Source: Chthoniobacter flavus Ellin428 (GTDB taxonomy: Bacteria > Verrucomicrobiota > Verrucomicrobiia > Chthoniobacterales > Chthoniobacteraceae). Taken from it: DNA of 64,000 bases. Under the pieces are notes generated by a model. It saw nothing but the letters and a program-made list of their open reading frames with translations, made no database searches and was not told where the DNA came from. Shown here one piece after another: positions 8,260 to 17,263 of the stretch (positions are counted from its first letter, which is position 1; each line of letters starts with the position of its first letter). The position numbers were made by a program, and so were the translations under genes. Where the stretch lies: NCBI RefSeq assembly GCF_000173075.1, contig NZ_ABVL01000008.1, positions 1 to 64,000 of the forward strand, in the 5' to 3' direction.

Positions 8260-8856
8260 TTACTTAATGGAGTCGGCGGAAACGATCTGAACGCTCTCGA
8301 GCGCCACGCGGCTCTGCGGCTTGCTGTTCTCGCCATTCGGGCTCGGGCCCACCGGCGTCTTGCCCAGCTTGCGCAGGGTATCCTCGCCCTTGATGAGTTT
8401 GCCGAAGGCGGTGTATTTGCCATCGAGCTGCGGAGTCGGCCCGAGACAGATGAAGAACTGCGAGCTCGCCGAATCCGGATCCGCGGAGCGCGCCATGGAG
8501 ATGACGCCGAACTCGTGGTGGTGGTCGTTGAATTCCGCCTTGATGCGCTCATCCGCGTGGCCCGTGCCCCAGCGCCCTTCCATGCTCGGATCCTTGGTCA
8601 GCGGATCGCCGCCTTGGATCATGAAGCCATCGATGATGCGGTGAAACGCAGTGCCATTGTAGAAGCCCGCCTTCGCGAGCTTGATGAAATTGGCGACCGT
8701 CTTCGGCGCCACATCGGGCCAGAACTCGATGACCATTTCACCCTGGGAGGTTTTCAAGACAGCCACTTCCTTGTCCTCCGCGCGCGCGGAGTTGGGAAAA
8801 AGAGTGACCGCGCTGAGCGCACAAGCGAAGAGGAAGGAAAAGAGGGGCAGCTTCAT
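8260..8856 (-). CDS. Cyclophilin-type peptidyl-prolyl isomerase, exported
   Basis: Predicted 198 residues from ATG 8856. The N-terminal MKLPLFSFLFACALSAVTLF followed by NSARAED is a signal peptide, so this copy folds proteins in the periplasm. The cyclophilin core is clear: [37 protein letters not shown] and SSQFFICLGPTPQLDGKYTAFG. It catalyses cis-trans isomerisation of X-Pro bonds. A second, cytosolic-type cyclophilin is encoded at 9842. An ATG 12 codons upstream (8892) is possible but would bury the signal peptide. Confidence 0.9.
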   Translation of the reverse strand: MKLPLFSFLFACALSAVTLFPNSARAEDKEVAVLKTSQGEMVIEFWPDVAPKTVANFIKLAKAGFYNGTAFHRIIDGFMIQGGDPLTKDPSMEGRWGTGHADERIKAEFNDHHHEFGVISMARSADPDSASSQFFICLGPTPQLDGKYTAFGKLIKGEDTLRKLGKTPVGPSPNGENSKPQSRVALESVQIVSADSIK

Positions 8857-9211
8857 GCCGGGAACATCAGCGCGGCTCTTGGATGCTGTCACGCGGAAAA
8901 ATCACGTAGGAGGGCGAAAGATGAGCCGTCGTCGGATGGCGATCGCGCTGCGGAACTCCGGAGAGCGCACCGTCCGGGGTGCTGGCGACGGCGTCCTGCC
9001 GTCGCGAACTTTTTTACCACGCCCGGCTTTTGTCTCCGACCGCATGAAGGGAAGTTTGTTTCGGCGGGACGCCAAAACCAGTGCCCGAGACGGGTGCGCT
9101 CCCAGAACTGCCGCCGTGTTTCCACTTTCATTCAACCGCACACGAAGCGCGCAACGGGGCTGGAAAATCTGCGGTGGCTCTTGGAAACTGAACGTGTATC
9201 CCTACCAAGTA
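8857..9211. other. Intergenic region between divergent genes
   Basis: 355 bp without a convincing gene. It must hold the promoters of the minus-strand cyclophilin (8856) and the plus-strand gene at 9212, but I see no strong -35/-10 pair. Open frames across it are read in several phases with no start signal or recognisable product. Confidence 0.4.
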
Positions 9212-9604
9212 ATGAGCGAACAACCCCCAACCACTTTCGACGACCAGCCAGTCATCCGCGAATTCACCGGCACCTGGCGCTTTTCCGCCCCCAACATGCC
9301 GGGCCAAATGGGACTCATTCATTTCACCGAAAACGGGCGCGCGATTCAGTGCCTCTTCGATCCCACCAATCCGGAAAAGGGCACCTGGATGCGCCTCTGG
9401 TATTTCATCGAATCTCCGACGACGCTTCGCTTCTCCTACGAGAACGACGACAAGGGTTGGCGGCGCACCTATCAAGTGGCCGGCGGTACGATTACCCTCC
9501 GCGGCGGCGGTTCGGAAGATGCCGTCTTTACCCGCGCCCTGCCAAATCGCATTCCGGAGTGGTTTTCCCATTCAATCGCCTCGGCGGCCAAGCGCACCGC
9601 TTGA
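9212..9604 (+). CDS. Hypothetical protein, small beta-rich
   Basis: Predicted 130 residues from ATG 9212 (MSEQPPTTFDDQPVIREFTG). The reading frame is open much further upstream, but the earlier part lacks any recognisable sequence. The composition is that of a compact beta-barrel or lipocalin-like fold (FTGTWRFSAPNMPGQMGLIHF, GRAIQCLFDP, LRFSYENDDKGWRRTYQV). No signal peptide. I recognise no family. It stands alone in front of the second cyclophilin gene. Confidence 0.6.
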   Translation: MSEQPPTTFDDQPVIREFTGTWRFSAPNMPGQMGLIHFTENGRAIQCLFDPTNPEKGTWMRLWYFIESPTTLRFSYENDDKGWRRTYQVAGGTITLRGGGSEDAVFTRALPNRIPEWFSHSIASAAKRTA

Positions 9605-9841
9605 TCGGCACATTGTGAATTTGTTGCCCGCTGGCAAGTAGGACATCGCGCGTGATACAACGGATTAGCATCATCGCCCTCGCCCGTGGACCGGGGGACC
9701 AGATGTTGGGCGATACAGTCGTGTCTCAAAATGGACACGCGGTCTGCCCAGAATCGGATACCGCGACCCATCCACCACTACGTGACCAGCCGTAAAATCG
9801 ATTGCCAAGATGCGGTCGTATCCGCATCGTCGCCCACCCTT

Positions 9842-10339
9842 ATGAATGACATTCGCCTGATCCTGAAGACGTCCCGCGGTAATATCGAAGGCACCATCTT
9901 CGCTTCGAAAGTGCCGATGACCGCCGCCAATTTTCTGAACCTCGCCAAGCGAGGGTATTATAATGGCATCAAGTTTCATCGCGTGATCCCGGACTTCATG
10001 ATCCAGGGCGGCGACCCGACCGGCACCGGCATGGGCGGCCCGGGCTACAAGTTCGGCGACGAGATTCATCCCTCGCTCAAGCATACCAAGCCGGGCATGT
10101 TCTCGATGGCCAACGCTGGCCCCGGCACGAATGGCAGCCAGTTTTTCGTCACGCACGTCCCCTGCCCGTGGCTGGACGGCAAGCACGCGGTCTTCGGCGA
10201 AGTGACCAAAGGCCAGGACGTGGTCAACGCCGTGAAGCAGGGCGACACGATCGACAGCATCGAGATTCTGGATTCCACGGACGAGCTGTTCACCGCCCAG
10301 AAGGCGCAGCTCGACAAGTGGAATGCGGTGCTGAAGTAA
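9842..10339 (+). CDS. Cyclophilin-type peptidyl-prolyl isomerase, cytosolic type
   Basis: Predicted 165 residues from ATG 9842, about the length of PpiB. No signal peptide. Core motifs: [60 protein letters not shown] and [13 protein letters not shown]. The Arg of FHR and the Gln/Phe of GSQFF are active-site residues in this family. Together with the exported copy at 8260 the cell has a periplasmic and a cytoplasmic version. The gene converges on the aminotransferase gene, with a hairpin repeat between them. Confidence 0.92.
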   Translation: MNDIRLILKTSRGNIEGTIFASKVPMTAANFLNLAKRGYYNGIKFHRVIPDFMIQGGDPTGTGMGGPGYKFGDEIHPSLKHTKPGMFSMANAGPGTNGSQFFVTHVPCPWLDGKHAVFGEVTKGQDVVNAVKQGDTIDSIEILDSTDELFTAQKAQLDKWNAVLK

Positions 10340-10354
10340 GACGGCGCAAGCGCC

Positions 10355-10458
10355 GGAACATCCAACGTTCAACATCGAACATCCAACATCCAATGGCGCG
10401 AGCGCACGTGCGACAGCTCCATTGGATGTTCGATGTTGGGTGTTGGATGTTGGATGTT
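10355..10458. repeat. Long hairpin of CATCCAA units (copy 2)
   Basis: Left arm 10355-10396 (GGAACATCCAACGTTCAACA, then TCGAACATCC...CCAATGG). Right arm 10419-10458 is the complement. The loop contains GCGCGAGCGCACGTGCGAC. It lies between the convergent cyclophilin and aminotransferase genes and could serve as a two-way terminator. Unit and order match copy 1 at 2274-2404, including the CCAATGGCGC.AGCGC segment at the end of the left arm. Confidence 0.87.
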
Positions 10459-10474
10459 CTCTCCGGACGTTCCG

Positions 10475-11639
10475 TCACTCCGCGGCGCAAAGGATCGCAC
10501 CCAGCGTTTCCAATCCGCTGACCAGTTCCTCCTCGCTGGCCTTGGCGCAATTCAGACGCAGGCTGCTGGTGGGTTGGGGCTCGGTGTAGAACACCGGGCC
10601 GGCGCCGAAGACAATCCGCTCCTGACGCGCGGTTTCGCGCACTTCGGCGAGGTCGACGGCGCGCGGTAATTCGGCCCAGAGCATGTAACCGCCGCGCGGC
10701 GGATTGGCGCGGGTACCTTTGGGAAATGCGCGGGCGATGGCCTCGAGAGCGAGCGCGCGGCGATGAGCATTGCGGGGACGCAATTTCGCGAGATGTGGAT
10801 CGAGCGCACCGGCGGCGAGGAATTCGCGCAACGCCACTTCGGAGACGACCGCGCTGTGCAGATCCTGCTGACATTTGCGCGCGGCAAAATCTTCGTAAAG
10901 CGTGCCGGGCACGCAGACACCAGCGCGCAGGCCCGGGCGAAACGCTCTTCGAAAAGCTGGAGACGTAGCTCACCGTCGAGCCGTCGTCCCACGCAAGCAA
11001 ACTGCGCGGCACGCCGTCTTCGATGAGTTCGCCATAGATGTCGTCCTCGATGAGGCGCACGCCGTTCTGTCGGCAGATCTCCACGAGCCGCGGACGTTTT
11101 TCATTCGGGATGGTGACGCCCGAGGGATTCGACAACGCCGCGCAAACGATGAGCGCGCGCGGCTTCCAGCGAGTGAGCAATTCTTCGGTGGCGTCGAGAT
11201 CGATGCCATCCGGGCCGGTGATTGGCAGTGGCAACACGCGCGCGCCGGCGACACTCAAGACCTCGAGCATGCCGTAATAGGCGGGTGCCTCGACGGCCAC
11301 GATGTCGCCCGGCTTGACGAGAATGGAGATGAGCAATTGCACGCCTTGCGTGCAGCCGGTGACGGTCACGAGTTGCGGCCCGCGCACATTCGCGCCGCGC
11401 GCCTGGAGTCGCGCGGCGAGTTGCTCGCGCAGGACGTGGTCGCCCTCCGGATGATGATAGGTAAACATCTTCGCGCCCTCGTGGGCAAAGGCGCGCGTGA
11501 AGGCGGCCTGCAACTCCTCGGTGGGCAGCGAATCGAGGCCGGGCACGCCGGCGGCGAGATTGATGAGACCGGCTTCGTCGGCCTGGCGCATGAAATCGAC
11601 CAGGCGGCCAGCGGCGCGGAAGGGGCGGGGTTCAGTCAT
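10475..11639 (-). CDS. PLP-dependent aminotransferase, class I/II (frameshifted)
   Basis: From ATG 11639 the protein would have 387 residues if one base is removed near 10931-10938, where CCCGGGCC should probably be CCCGGGC. Before the shift: GVPGLDSLP, the NPSG motif (171-174), EDDIYG (198-203) and the PLP lysine K231 in SSFSKS. After the shift: PGTLYEDFAARKCQQDLHSA, PPRGGYMLWAELP and SLRLNCAKASEEE. The arrangement matches the fold-type I MocR/2-aminoadipate or valine-pyruvate group, which transfers amino groups between amino acids and 2-oxo acids. The substrate cannot be told. Both halves look conserved, so the indel may be a sequence error. Confidence 0.8.
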
Positions 11640-11841
11640 GCGAATCGAGGTGTTGGTAACGGGCGAATTGCCGGAGGGCAGGCGCCGAGACAATCCCAAA
11701 TAAAAATTATGACACGTTCCCGCCACAATCCAATCGCACCCACCAACGGGGTTGGATTCAGGCCGAAACGTCCCAGCCACCCGCCCATTTCGATTGGCCT
11801 TCCCAAGAAAGACCGCGGCAGATGAATTGATAGGAGTATCT

Positions 11842-13176
11842 ATGTTCCCCCGAACGTTCCTCACCACTTTCGTGCTGCTATGTGCCTCGCAACTCTATGC
11901 GGAGGACAGCGACGGCTTCACCCCGCTTTTCAATGGTCACGATATGAGCGGCTGGGTGCGGGAGAATGGTGCCGAAGACACTTTCACTGTGCGCGATGGA
12001 ATGATCATCGACACGGGTCTGCCGATCGGGGTGATCCGCTCAGATCGGATGTATGAGAACTTCATCCTCGAGTTTGATTGGCGGCACATGAAGTCCGGTG
12101 GTAACAGCGGTTGCTTTGCCTGGAGCGACGGACTGCCGCATGTCGGCGGGCCATTCCCACGCGGCATCGAAGTGCAGGTGCTCGATCCCGGCTTCGCCGC
12201 GACCCACAAGGGCGAGAACGAGTGGTACACCTGCCAGGGCGATCTCTTCCCGGTGCAGGGTGCGACCATGACGCCGTTTGGCCGGATCTCGAAAACGGGC
12301 GCGCGCAGTTTCCCCATCGAAGATCGCACGAAGCCGTCGCCGGAGTGGAACCACTATCATCTCGTCGCCAATGCCGGCGAACTGCGGCTCTCGGTGAATG
12401 GGAAGGAAGTGACGGTCGGCAAAGACTGCGTTCCACGGCGTGGCTACCTCAGCCTCGAGGCGGAAGGCAGCGAGGCGCATTTCAAGAATCTGCGGATCAA
12501 GGAACTGCCGTCGACGAACACGCCGCCGGAACAGACGGCGAAGGCCTACGAAGGCTTCAAGCCGCTCTTCGACGGCAAGGACTTGGGTGGGTGGAAGTTC
12601 GATAACGCGACCAGCGAAATATGGAGCGCGCGAGGATCACATTTCATCAGCAAGGCCGGCATGTCACAAAATGCCAAGGGGCTGTGGAGCGAGAAAAAGT
12701 ATCGGGATTTCGTGCTGTGCGTGGACTGGCGTTTGACTGGCAAAGTCGACCCGAGGCGCTTATTCACCTTTCAGGAAGACGGTCTTTACGTGCGCAATGC
12801 TGCTAACTCCATCGTCGAAAAGGAGATGCCCGATGCGGGCAGCAGCGCCATCGCCCTGCGGGGCGATTCCAAATATCAGTTGAACCTTTGGAGTCACCCC
12901 ATGGGTTCTGGTGATTTTGAGTTGCTCCACACCGACGAAGCCATCCCGAGCCCGTTGCGCCGTGCGCTCCTGCCGAAGGTGAAAGCCGATGCGCCACCCG
13001 GAAAATGGAATCGATTCTTCATCACCCTCAAGGGCGACCGAGTCACGGTCGTGCTGAACGACCAGACCGTGATCGATAACGCCCAACTGCCGAACATCCC
13101 CGCCGAGGGCCCGATCGGGCTGCTGTACCACGGCGACGAAGTGGAGTTCGCGAACCTATTCATTCACGAACTGTAG
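11842..13176 (+). CDS. Secreted protein with two DUF1080 (3-keto-disaccharide hydrolase-like) domains
   Basis: Predicted 444 residues from ATG 11842, preceded by a good ribosome site (TAGGAG at 11831-11836). A signal peptide (MFPRTFLTTFVLLCASQLYA) is followed by two domains of the same fold, about 25-235 and 255-444. Each begins with the DUF1080 hallmark: FTPLFNGHDMSGWVREN, then FKPLFDGKDLGGWKFDN. Each includes a W-N-x-F/Y patch (PSPEWNHYHLVANAGELRLS, PPGKWNRFFITLKGDRVTVV). DUF1080 domains occur in large numbers in Planctomycetes and Verrucomicrobia. Some hydrolyse 3-keto-glucosides; others may just bind sugars. Tandem copies suggest sugar binding or two-site hydrolysis. Substrate unknown. 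Confidence 0.85.
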   Translation: MFPRTFLTTFVLLCASQLYAEDSDGFTPLFNGHDMSGWVRENGAEDTFTVRDGMIIDTGLPIGVIRSDRMYENFILEFDWRHMKSGGNSGCFAWSDGLPHVGGPFPRGIEVQVLDPGFAATHKGENEWYTCQGDLFPVQGATMTPFGRISKTGARSFPIEDRTKPSPEWNHYHLVANAGELRLSVNGKEVTVGKDCVPRRGYLSLEAEGSEAHFKNLRIKELPSTNTPPEQTAKAYEGFKPLFDGKDLGGWKFDNATSEIWSARGSHFISKAGMSQNAKGLWSEKKYRDFVLCVDWRLTGKVDPRRLFTFQEDGLYVRNAANSIVEKEMPDAGSSAIALRGDSKYQLNLWSHPMGSGDFELLHTDEAIPSPLRRALLPKVKADAPPGKWNRFFITLKGDRVTVVLNDQTVIDNAQLPNIPAEGPIGLLYHGDEVEFANLFIHEL

Positions 13177-13220
13177 CCAGCGAAGGCTCTCAACTATCCA
13201 CTCTCAACCCTCAACTTCCC

Positions 13221-14039
13221 CTACGACAACCGAACCAGGTCGCGAAGAAATTGGAACCAGATGAAAAGCATGCCCCGCCACGAATAACGAATCTCGCCAG
13301 CGGCATTCCGGGTGAGCACCCCAGTGGCGATGTTGTGATTGATCTGCGCGCGCAGGTCTTTCTGGATTTCGTTCTGAATCTGATCGCCGTCGAGTTCCTC
13401 GAGATCCTCGAGACGCACGCGGTTCTCGTTCAGAAAATGGCGATGGCTTTCGTAGATCTGCAGGAAGGTCTGGTCGCCACGCAGCCGATTCACCCGCCAT
13501 TGCGGCACGAGCTTGAGGCTGTAGCTGAAAGGATAATTCCAGGTCGTCCAGATCGTGCCATCCTTCGCCCGCGAGCTGACGCTGAGATAGAAAAACGCCA
13601 CGTCGCGCTGGTCGATGAGACAGATGGCCGACTGGGTGCGCTCGGCCATCTTGTAAAAAAGCCGGAAGAATTGGGCGTAGTCTTCCCAGTCCCAACCCGA
13701 ATCGCTGATATGCTCGAACTTCTCGCCCTCGATCTCCTCGGTGATCTCGTTCAGCGCGGGAAAGGTTTCTGAATTCGGCGGCGTCTTCTGGCGGAGGTTC
13801 TTTTCCAGCGGCAAGGTCAGCCGCCGCACGCGGGTGAGGATTTCCAGCCACGGCAAAAGCAGCCAACTGGCAGCACAAAAGACACCGACCATCCAGTAGC
13901 CGGTGAATCTCCAGCCTGCGATGAAAGAGGTGGCCAGAACCCCGACCGCGCCCAGTTTGCGCAAAAAGGGGTGGCGGAAGCTGCGCAAGGCGAGGGTAAG
14001 GACAAACACCCCCAGGGTGAGCAGCAGGTCGGATAACAT
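13221..14039 (-). CDS. Conserved membrane-anchored protein of unknown function
   Basis: Predicted 272 residues from ATG 14039, which overlaps the stop of the glutaredoxin gene. Two or three membrane segments fill residues 1-65 (MLSDLLLTLGVFVLTLALRS, GVLATSFIAGWRFTGYWMVG, FCAASWLLLPWLEI). A soluble domain follows, with a WDWEDYAQFFRLFYKMAERT helix and a Trp-rich strand TIWTTWNYPFSYSLKLVPQW. A final amphipathic helix ends at the C-terminus. No family recognised. It is the last gene of a three-gene operon with a secreted protein and a glutaredoxin. Confidence 0.7.
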   Translation of the reverse strand: MLSDLLLTLGVFVLTLALRSFRHPFLRKLGAVGVLATSFIAGWRFTGYWMVGVFCAASWLLLPWLEILTRVRRLTLPLEKNLRQKTPPNSETFPALNEITEEIEGEKFEHISDSGWDWEDYAQFFRLFYKMAERTQSAICLIDQRDVAFFYLSVSSRAKDGTIWTTWNYPFSYSLKLVPQWRVNRLRGDQTFLQIYESHRHFLNENRVRLEDLEELDGDQIQNEIQKDLRAQINHNIATGVLTRNAAGEIRYSWRGMLFIWFQFLRDLVRLS

Positions 14040-14293
14040 CAGGGACTGATGCTGTACTTTTTTACGAAAACTGCAAGTTCGTCCGGTCCGAAGTCCGGGA
14101 GAACAAGGCCATCCGCGGTCACCAGGGTGGGGGTTAGCCGCTGGCCGGAGAGGCGGATCATTTCATCATAATCCGCCCGCGACTTTTCCACATCGATGAG
14201 GGCGTATTGATAACCGCGCTCGTCCAACCATTCCTGCGCTCGGACGCACCACGGACACCACACTTTGACGTAAAGCTTCAGTGCCGGGGTCAT
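14039..14293 (-). CDS. Glutaredoxin-family protein
   Basis: Predicted 84 residues from ATG 14293. This start is chosen because it overlaps the upstream stop by 4 nt (ATGA) and gives the normal glutaredoxin length. The redox-active pair is Cys13-Pro-Trp-Cys16 (VKVWCPWCVRAQ). The TPTLVTADG loop supplies the cis-Pro and GPDELAVF closes the fold. It reduces disulfides using glutathione or another thiol in the cytoplasm. CPWC is less common than CPYC. It sits between two unknown envelope genes, so it may serve their assembly; this is inference. Confidence 0.85.
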   Translation of the reverse strand: MTPALKLYVKVWCPWCVRAQEWLDERGYQYALIDVEKSRADYDEMIRLSGQRLTPTLVTADGLVLPDFGPDELAVFVKKYSISP

Positions 14294-14649
14294 TTCGCCT
14301 TCTCGTCCTTCCACTTCTTCGACTGGGCATCGATATAATGCTGCACGTTCACCTTGTAGGTGGCGAGCTGCTCCTCCGTAACATCCTTTTCCTCAATCAC
14401 TTTCACGCTCTCGGCACCGGTGATGAAAGTCGTGCCGGCGAGTTGGAGAACCAGCTTGGTGTAGTCGTCTTTGTACATGACCACCGGAAACGTGTCGCCT
14501 TTATCCATCATCCAGCGGGCGCCGTCGGAAAGCAGTACCGGGGTATCCGCCGTGAGCATGGCGTAGAGGACAAAGTGCTTCTTGGGAGGTCCGGCTTGCA
14601 CAGAGCCACCCAGGATCAACGCGAGGAAAATGAGGAGGATACGGTTCAC
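14290..14649 (-). CDS. Hypothetical secreted protein
   Basis: Predicted 119 residues from ATG 14649. A signal peptide (MNRILLIFLALILGGSVQAG) is followed by about 100 residues of mixed alpha/beta sequence. The part VLLSDGARWMMDKGDTFPVV and a C-terminal charged helix stand out. No Cys in the mature part, so it is not an obvious redox partner of the glutaredoxin encoded just downstream. First gene of the three-gene operon. No family recognised. Confidence 0.7.
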   Translation of the reverse strand: MNRILLIFLALILGGSVQAGPPKKHFVLYAMLTADTPVLLSDGARWMMDKGDTFPVVMYKDDYTKLVLQLAGTTFITGAESVKVIEEKDVTEEQLATYKVNVQHYIDAQSKKWKDEKAK

Positions 14650-14901
14650 GTCCGGCTATTTTCTCCGCCTCGGACGGAAAATCAATGGAGGATCAGGGCA
14701 CCCCCAGACCGTTCGCGAAATGATAAAATAGACTTTGCTTTTTATCAGGTTTCTCTAATCTCCACGCTCCAGATAACACAACCTTAGCACAGCCCTCGGA
14801 GTTGGGAAGATTGTCAGTTGAACCTGTTCAGTGACGACCTGAAAACCGATTTCCGGGAAACCGTCACCGAAGACCGCGCTCAGGCCAACAGACTACACTA
14901 C

Positions 14902-15384
14902 ATGGGCAACAAACTCTACGTAGGAAATCTCTCCTTCAATACGACGGAGACCGATCTCCAGGATTACTTCGCACAGGCGGGTCCGGTAACGGAAGTGCTG
15001 CTGGTGCAGGACAAATTCACCGGTAAATCGCGCGGCTTCGCATTCGTCACCATGGCGAACGACGCTGACGCGCAGACCGCAATCACCCAACTCCACGGCA
15101 AACCCTTCGAGGGGCGCACGCTGACGGTTAATGAAGCGCGTCCGCGCGAAGATCGTCCGCCGGGCGGCGGCGGCGGCGGATATCGTGGCGGAGGCGGAGG
15201 CGGTGGTGGTGGTGGATATCGTGGCGGCGGGGGCGGAGGAGGAGGCGGTGGTGGATACCGTGGCGGAGGCGGAGGAGGCGGTCGTGGAGACCGCGGCGGC
15301 GGCGGCGGTGGCTATGGCGGTCGCGGCGAACGTGGGGGTGGTGGCGGCGGCGGTGGCTACGGTGGCGAGCGCGACGACCGGTAA
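14902..15384 (+). CDS. Glycine-rich RNA-binding protein with one RRM
   Basis: Predicted 160 residues from ATG 14902. A TTG start 84 nt upstream would add a non-homologous tail. One RRM fills residues 3-82, with RNP2 LYVGNL (5-10) and RNP1 KSRGFAFV (42-49), both with the aromatic residues that stack on RNA bases. The tail from about 90 is almost pure Gly with spaced Arg and Tyr (GGGYRGGGG repeated), like RGG boxes and bacterial cold-response RRM proteins. Such proteins bind single-stranded RNA and may act as chaperones. The GGN-repeat DNA is prone to length change. A strong terminator follows. Confidence 0.93.
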   Translation: MGNKLYVGNLSFNTTETDLQDYFAQAGPVTEVLLVQDKFTGKSRGFAFVTMANDADAQTAITQLHGKPFEGRTLTVNEARPREDRPPGGGGGGYRGGGGGGGGGGYRGGGGGGGGGGGYRGGGGGGGRGDRGGGGGGYGGRGERGGGGGGGGYGGERDDR

Positions 15385-15430
15385 TTCCGGGACGTCTCGT
15401 TAGTCCGCTAACAAGATCACAATTTCAAAG

Positions 15431-15463
15431 CGCGGTCCGGTTTCTGCCGGGCCGCGTTTTTTT
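15431..15463 (+). terminator. Rho-independent terminator after the RRM gene
   Basis: Stem CGCGGTCCGG (15431-15440) pairs with CCGGGCCGCG (15447-15456), one G-T pair, loop TTTCTG, followed by seven T residues (15457-15463). It lies 46 nt after the RRM stop. Confidence 0.92.
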
Positions 15464-15812
15464 ATAGCATTTTAAATAACCGGTGGTGGAGATCACTCAA
15501 AAGAGCGGCCCGAATTTAACCCGGAAGACGCAGAGCATTTTGAGAGAGGAAAGGAGGGATGGCTGGCTCTTCCTCTGCGGCCCTCTGCGTTCTCGGCGTC
15601 CTCTGCGTTTAAATGGATAGGGCCTTTGGTTGCGACTACAGCTTTATATAAAATGCTTCAGTGGGAAGTCGCGATCGACAGCCACGCCTTATCTTGAAGA
15701 CCGGAAAGCATTTCCGGGTAAGACGATTCTCGCAGTGAGTGCGTGGCAAGGACCTGCTGGCGGGCTTGCGGAATGCCACCTGTGATTCAGCCCCTGGTTG
15801 GCCTGCCCAATC
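15464..15812. repeat. Intergenic region with a GCAGAG-type hairpin repeat
   Basis: About 350 bp without a gene, between the RRM terminator and the convergent DUF1501 gene. A palindromic element runs from ATTTAACCCGGAAGACGCAG (starting near 15514) to CCTCTGCGTTTAAAT (15600-15614), with repeated CTCTGCG units between. The second half contains CCGGAAAGCATTTCCGG near 15700, a short perfect-arm hairpin. Nothing else is seen. Confidence 0.6.
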
Positions 15813-17223
15813 TTACGCCATGATTTCCTTCACCACACTCCCCCCAACGTTCGTCAGGCGGAAGTCGCGGCCGGCGTAGTTGAAGGTGAGCTTCTCGTGG
15901 TCGAGGCCGAGGAAGGCGAGGATGGTGGCGTGCAGGTCATTGATCTGCACTTTGTTTTCCACCGCCTCGTAGCCGTACTCGTCCGTGGTGCCGTAGCTCA
16001 AGCCGCCCTTCACGCCGCCGCCCGCCATCCCACACCGTGAAGGCCTTGTTATTGTGATCGCGGCCATCGCCACCCTGCGCATGCGGGGTGCGGCCAAATT
16101 CACCTGCCCAGACGACGAGCGTATCCTTCAGCAACCCACGCAGGCGCAGGTCCGTGAGCAGGCCGGCGATCGGCCCATCCACCGCTTTGGCATTCGCGGC
16201 GAGCGCGTTGGTGAGGTTGAAGTGCTGGTCCCAATTGCCGTGGGTAATTTCCACAAAGCGCACTCCCGCCTCGACACAACGCCGCGCCAGCAGGCACTTG
16301 CGGCCGAAATCTTCTGTCGCCGGATCGCCGATGCCGTAAAGCTTTTGCGTGGCCGGTGATTCCTTCGAAATGTCCATGACCTGCGGCATCTGGCTCTGCA
16401 TCTTGAACGCCAGTTCGTACGACTGGATCACGCCTTCGACTTCGGGATTGACCCCATCGCGCACCAGCTTCTCCTGGTTCAGCGATTGCACGAGCGCGAG
16501 CTCATTACGCTGCGCCTGGGTGCTCAGCGATGTGTCGAGATTCTTCACCTCCGCACCGGCCACCGGACGGCCTTCCTGCCCGATGCGTTGCGCCTGGTAA
16601 ATCGCCGGTAAAAACGCGCTGCCATAATTCTGCGCGCCCCCGAAACCGCTCGGCGGTGTGAGCGTGATGAAGCCGGGCAGGTTCTGGTTTTCCGTGCCGA
16701 GTCCGTAGAGCGTCCAGGCGCCGAGCGACGGACGCACGAACTGGAAGCTGCCGGTGTGCATCTTCAAAAACGCCTGCGGGTGGCTCGGCAGATCGGTCTG
16801 CATGCTGCGAACGAGGCAGAGTTCATCCGCGTGTTTTGCGACGTTCGGAAATGCCTCGGAAATCCACAGCCCACTGCGCCCGTTTTGCGTGAACTTCCAC
16901 TTCGAGCCGAGAAGCTGTGTGCCAGGCCGCTTGCCAGGCTTGCCGGTATCGGCGATGAGCTGCGGCTTGTAATCGAACGTATCCACGTGCGACGGGCCGC
17001 CGCGCATGGTGAGGAAAATCACCCGCTTCGCGCGCGCCGCGAAATGCGGCTTCTTCGGCGCGAGCGGATTTTCAATCGCACCTGCCGGTGTGGTCGTGGC
17101 CGCGGCCTTGTTTGCGATGGCGGCGAAGGCCAGCCAACCGAAGCCGCACGAAAAATTCTTCAGGATATCGCGCCGGGTGAAGAGCGGCGTGATCTGGTTG
17201 CAGGAGTGATCGGACAGATTCAT
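15813..17223 (-). CDS. DUF1501 (sulfatase-like) protein with TAT leader (frameshifted)
   Basis: 469 residues from ATG 17223 once one G is removed in the GGG run at 16029-16031. The frame then goes from FTVW to [20 protein letters not shown] and on to the stop at 15813. A TAT-type leader (T-R17-R18-D-I-L-K followed by a hydrophobic run) comes first. Then the DUF1501 motifs: [51 protein letters not shown] and GRDHN. DUF1501 proteins share the alkaline-phosphatase/sulfatase core and nearly always pair with a PSD1/DUF1549/DUF1553 protein, here 40 nt upstream in the operon. The true substrate is unknown. They are very common in Planctomycetes and Verrucomicrobia. Confidence 0.85.
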
Positions 17224-17263
17224 GGCAATGGGAGACGGACGAATGTCTGGAGGCAGAAGAGGA

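Noticed and set aside
8116..9618. A 500-codon plus-strand open frame
   Set aside because: It runs antisense to the clear cyclophilin gene and through the gene at 9212; the composition is that of a shadow frame in GC-rich DNA.
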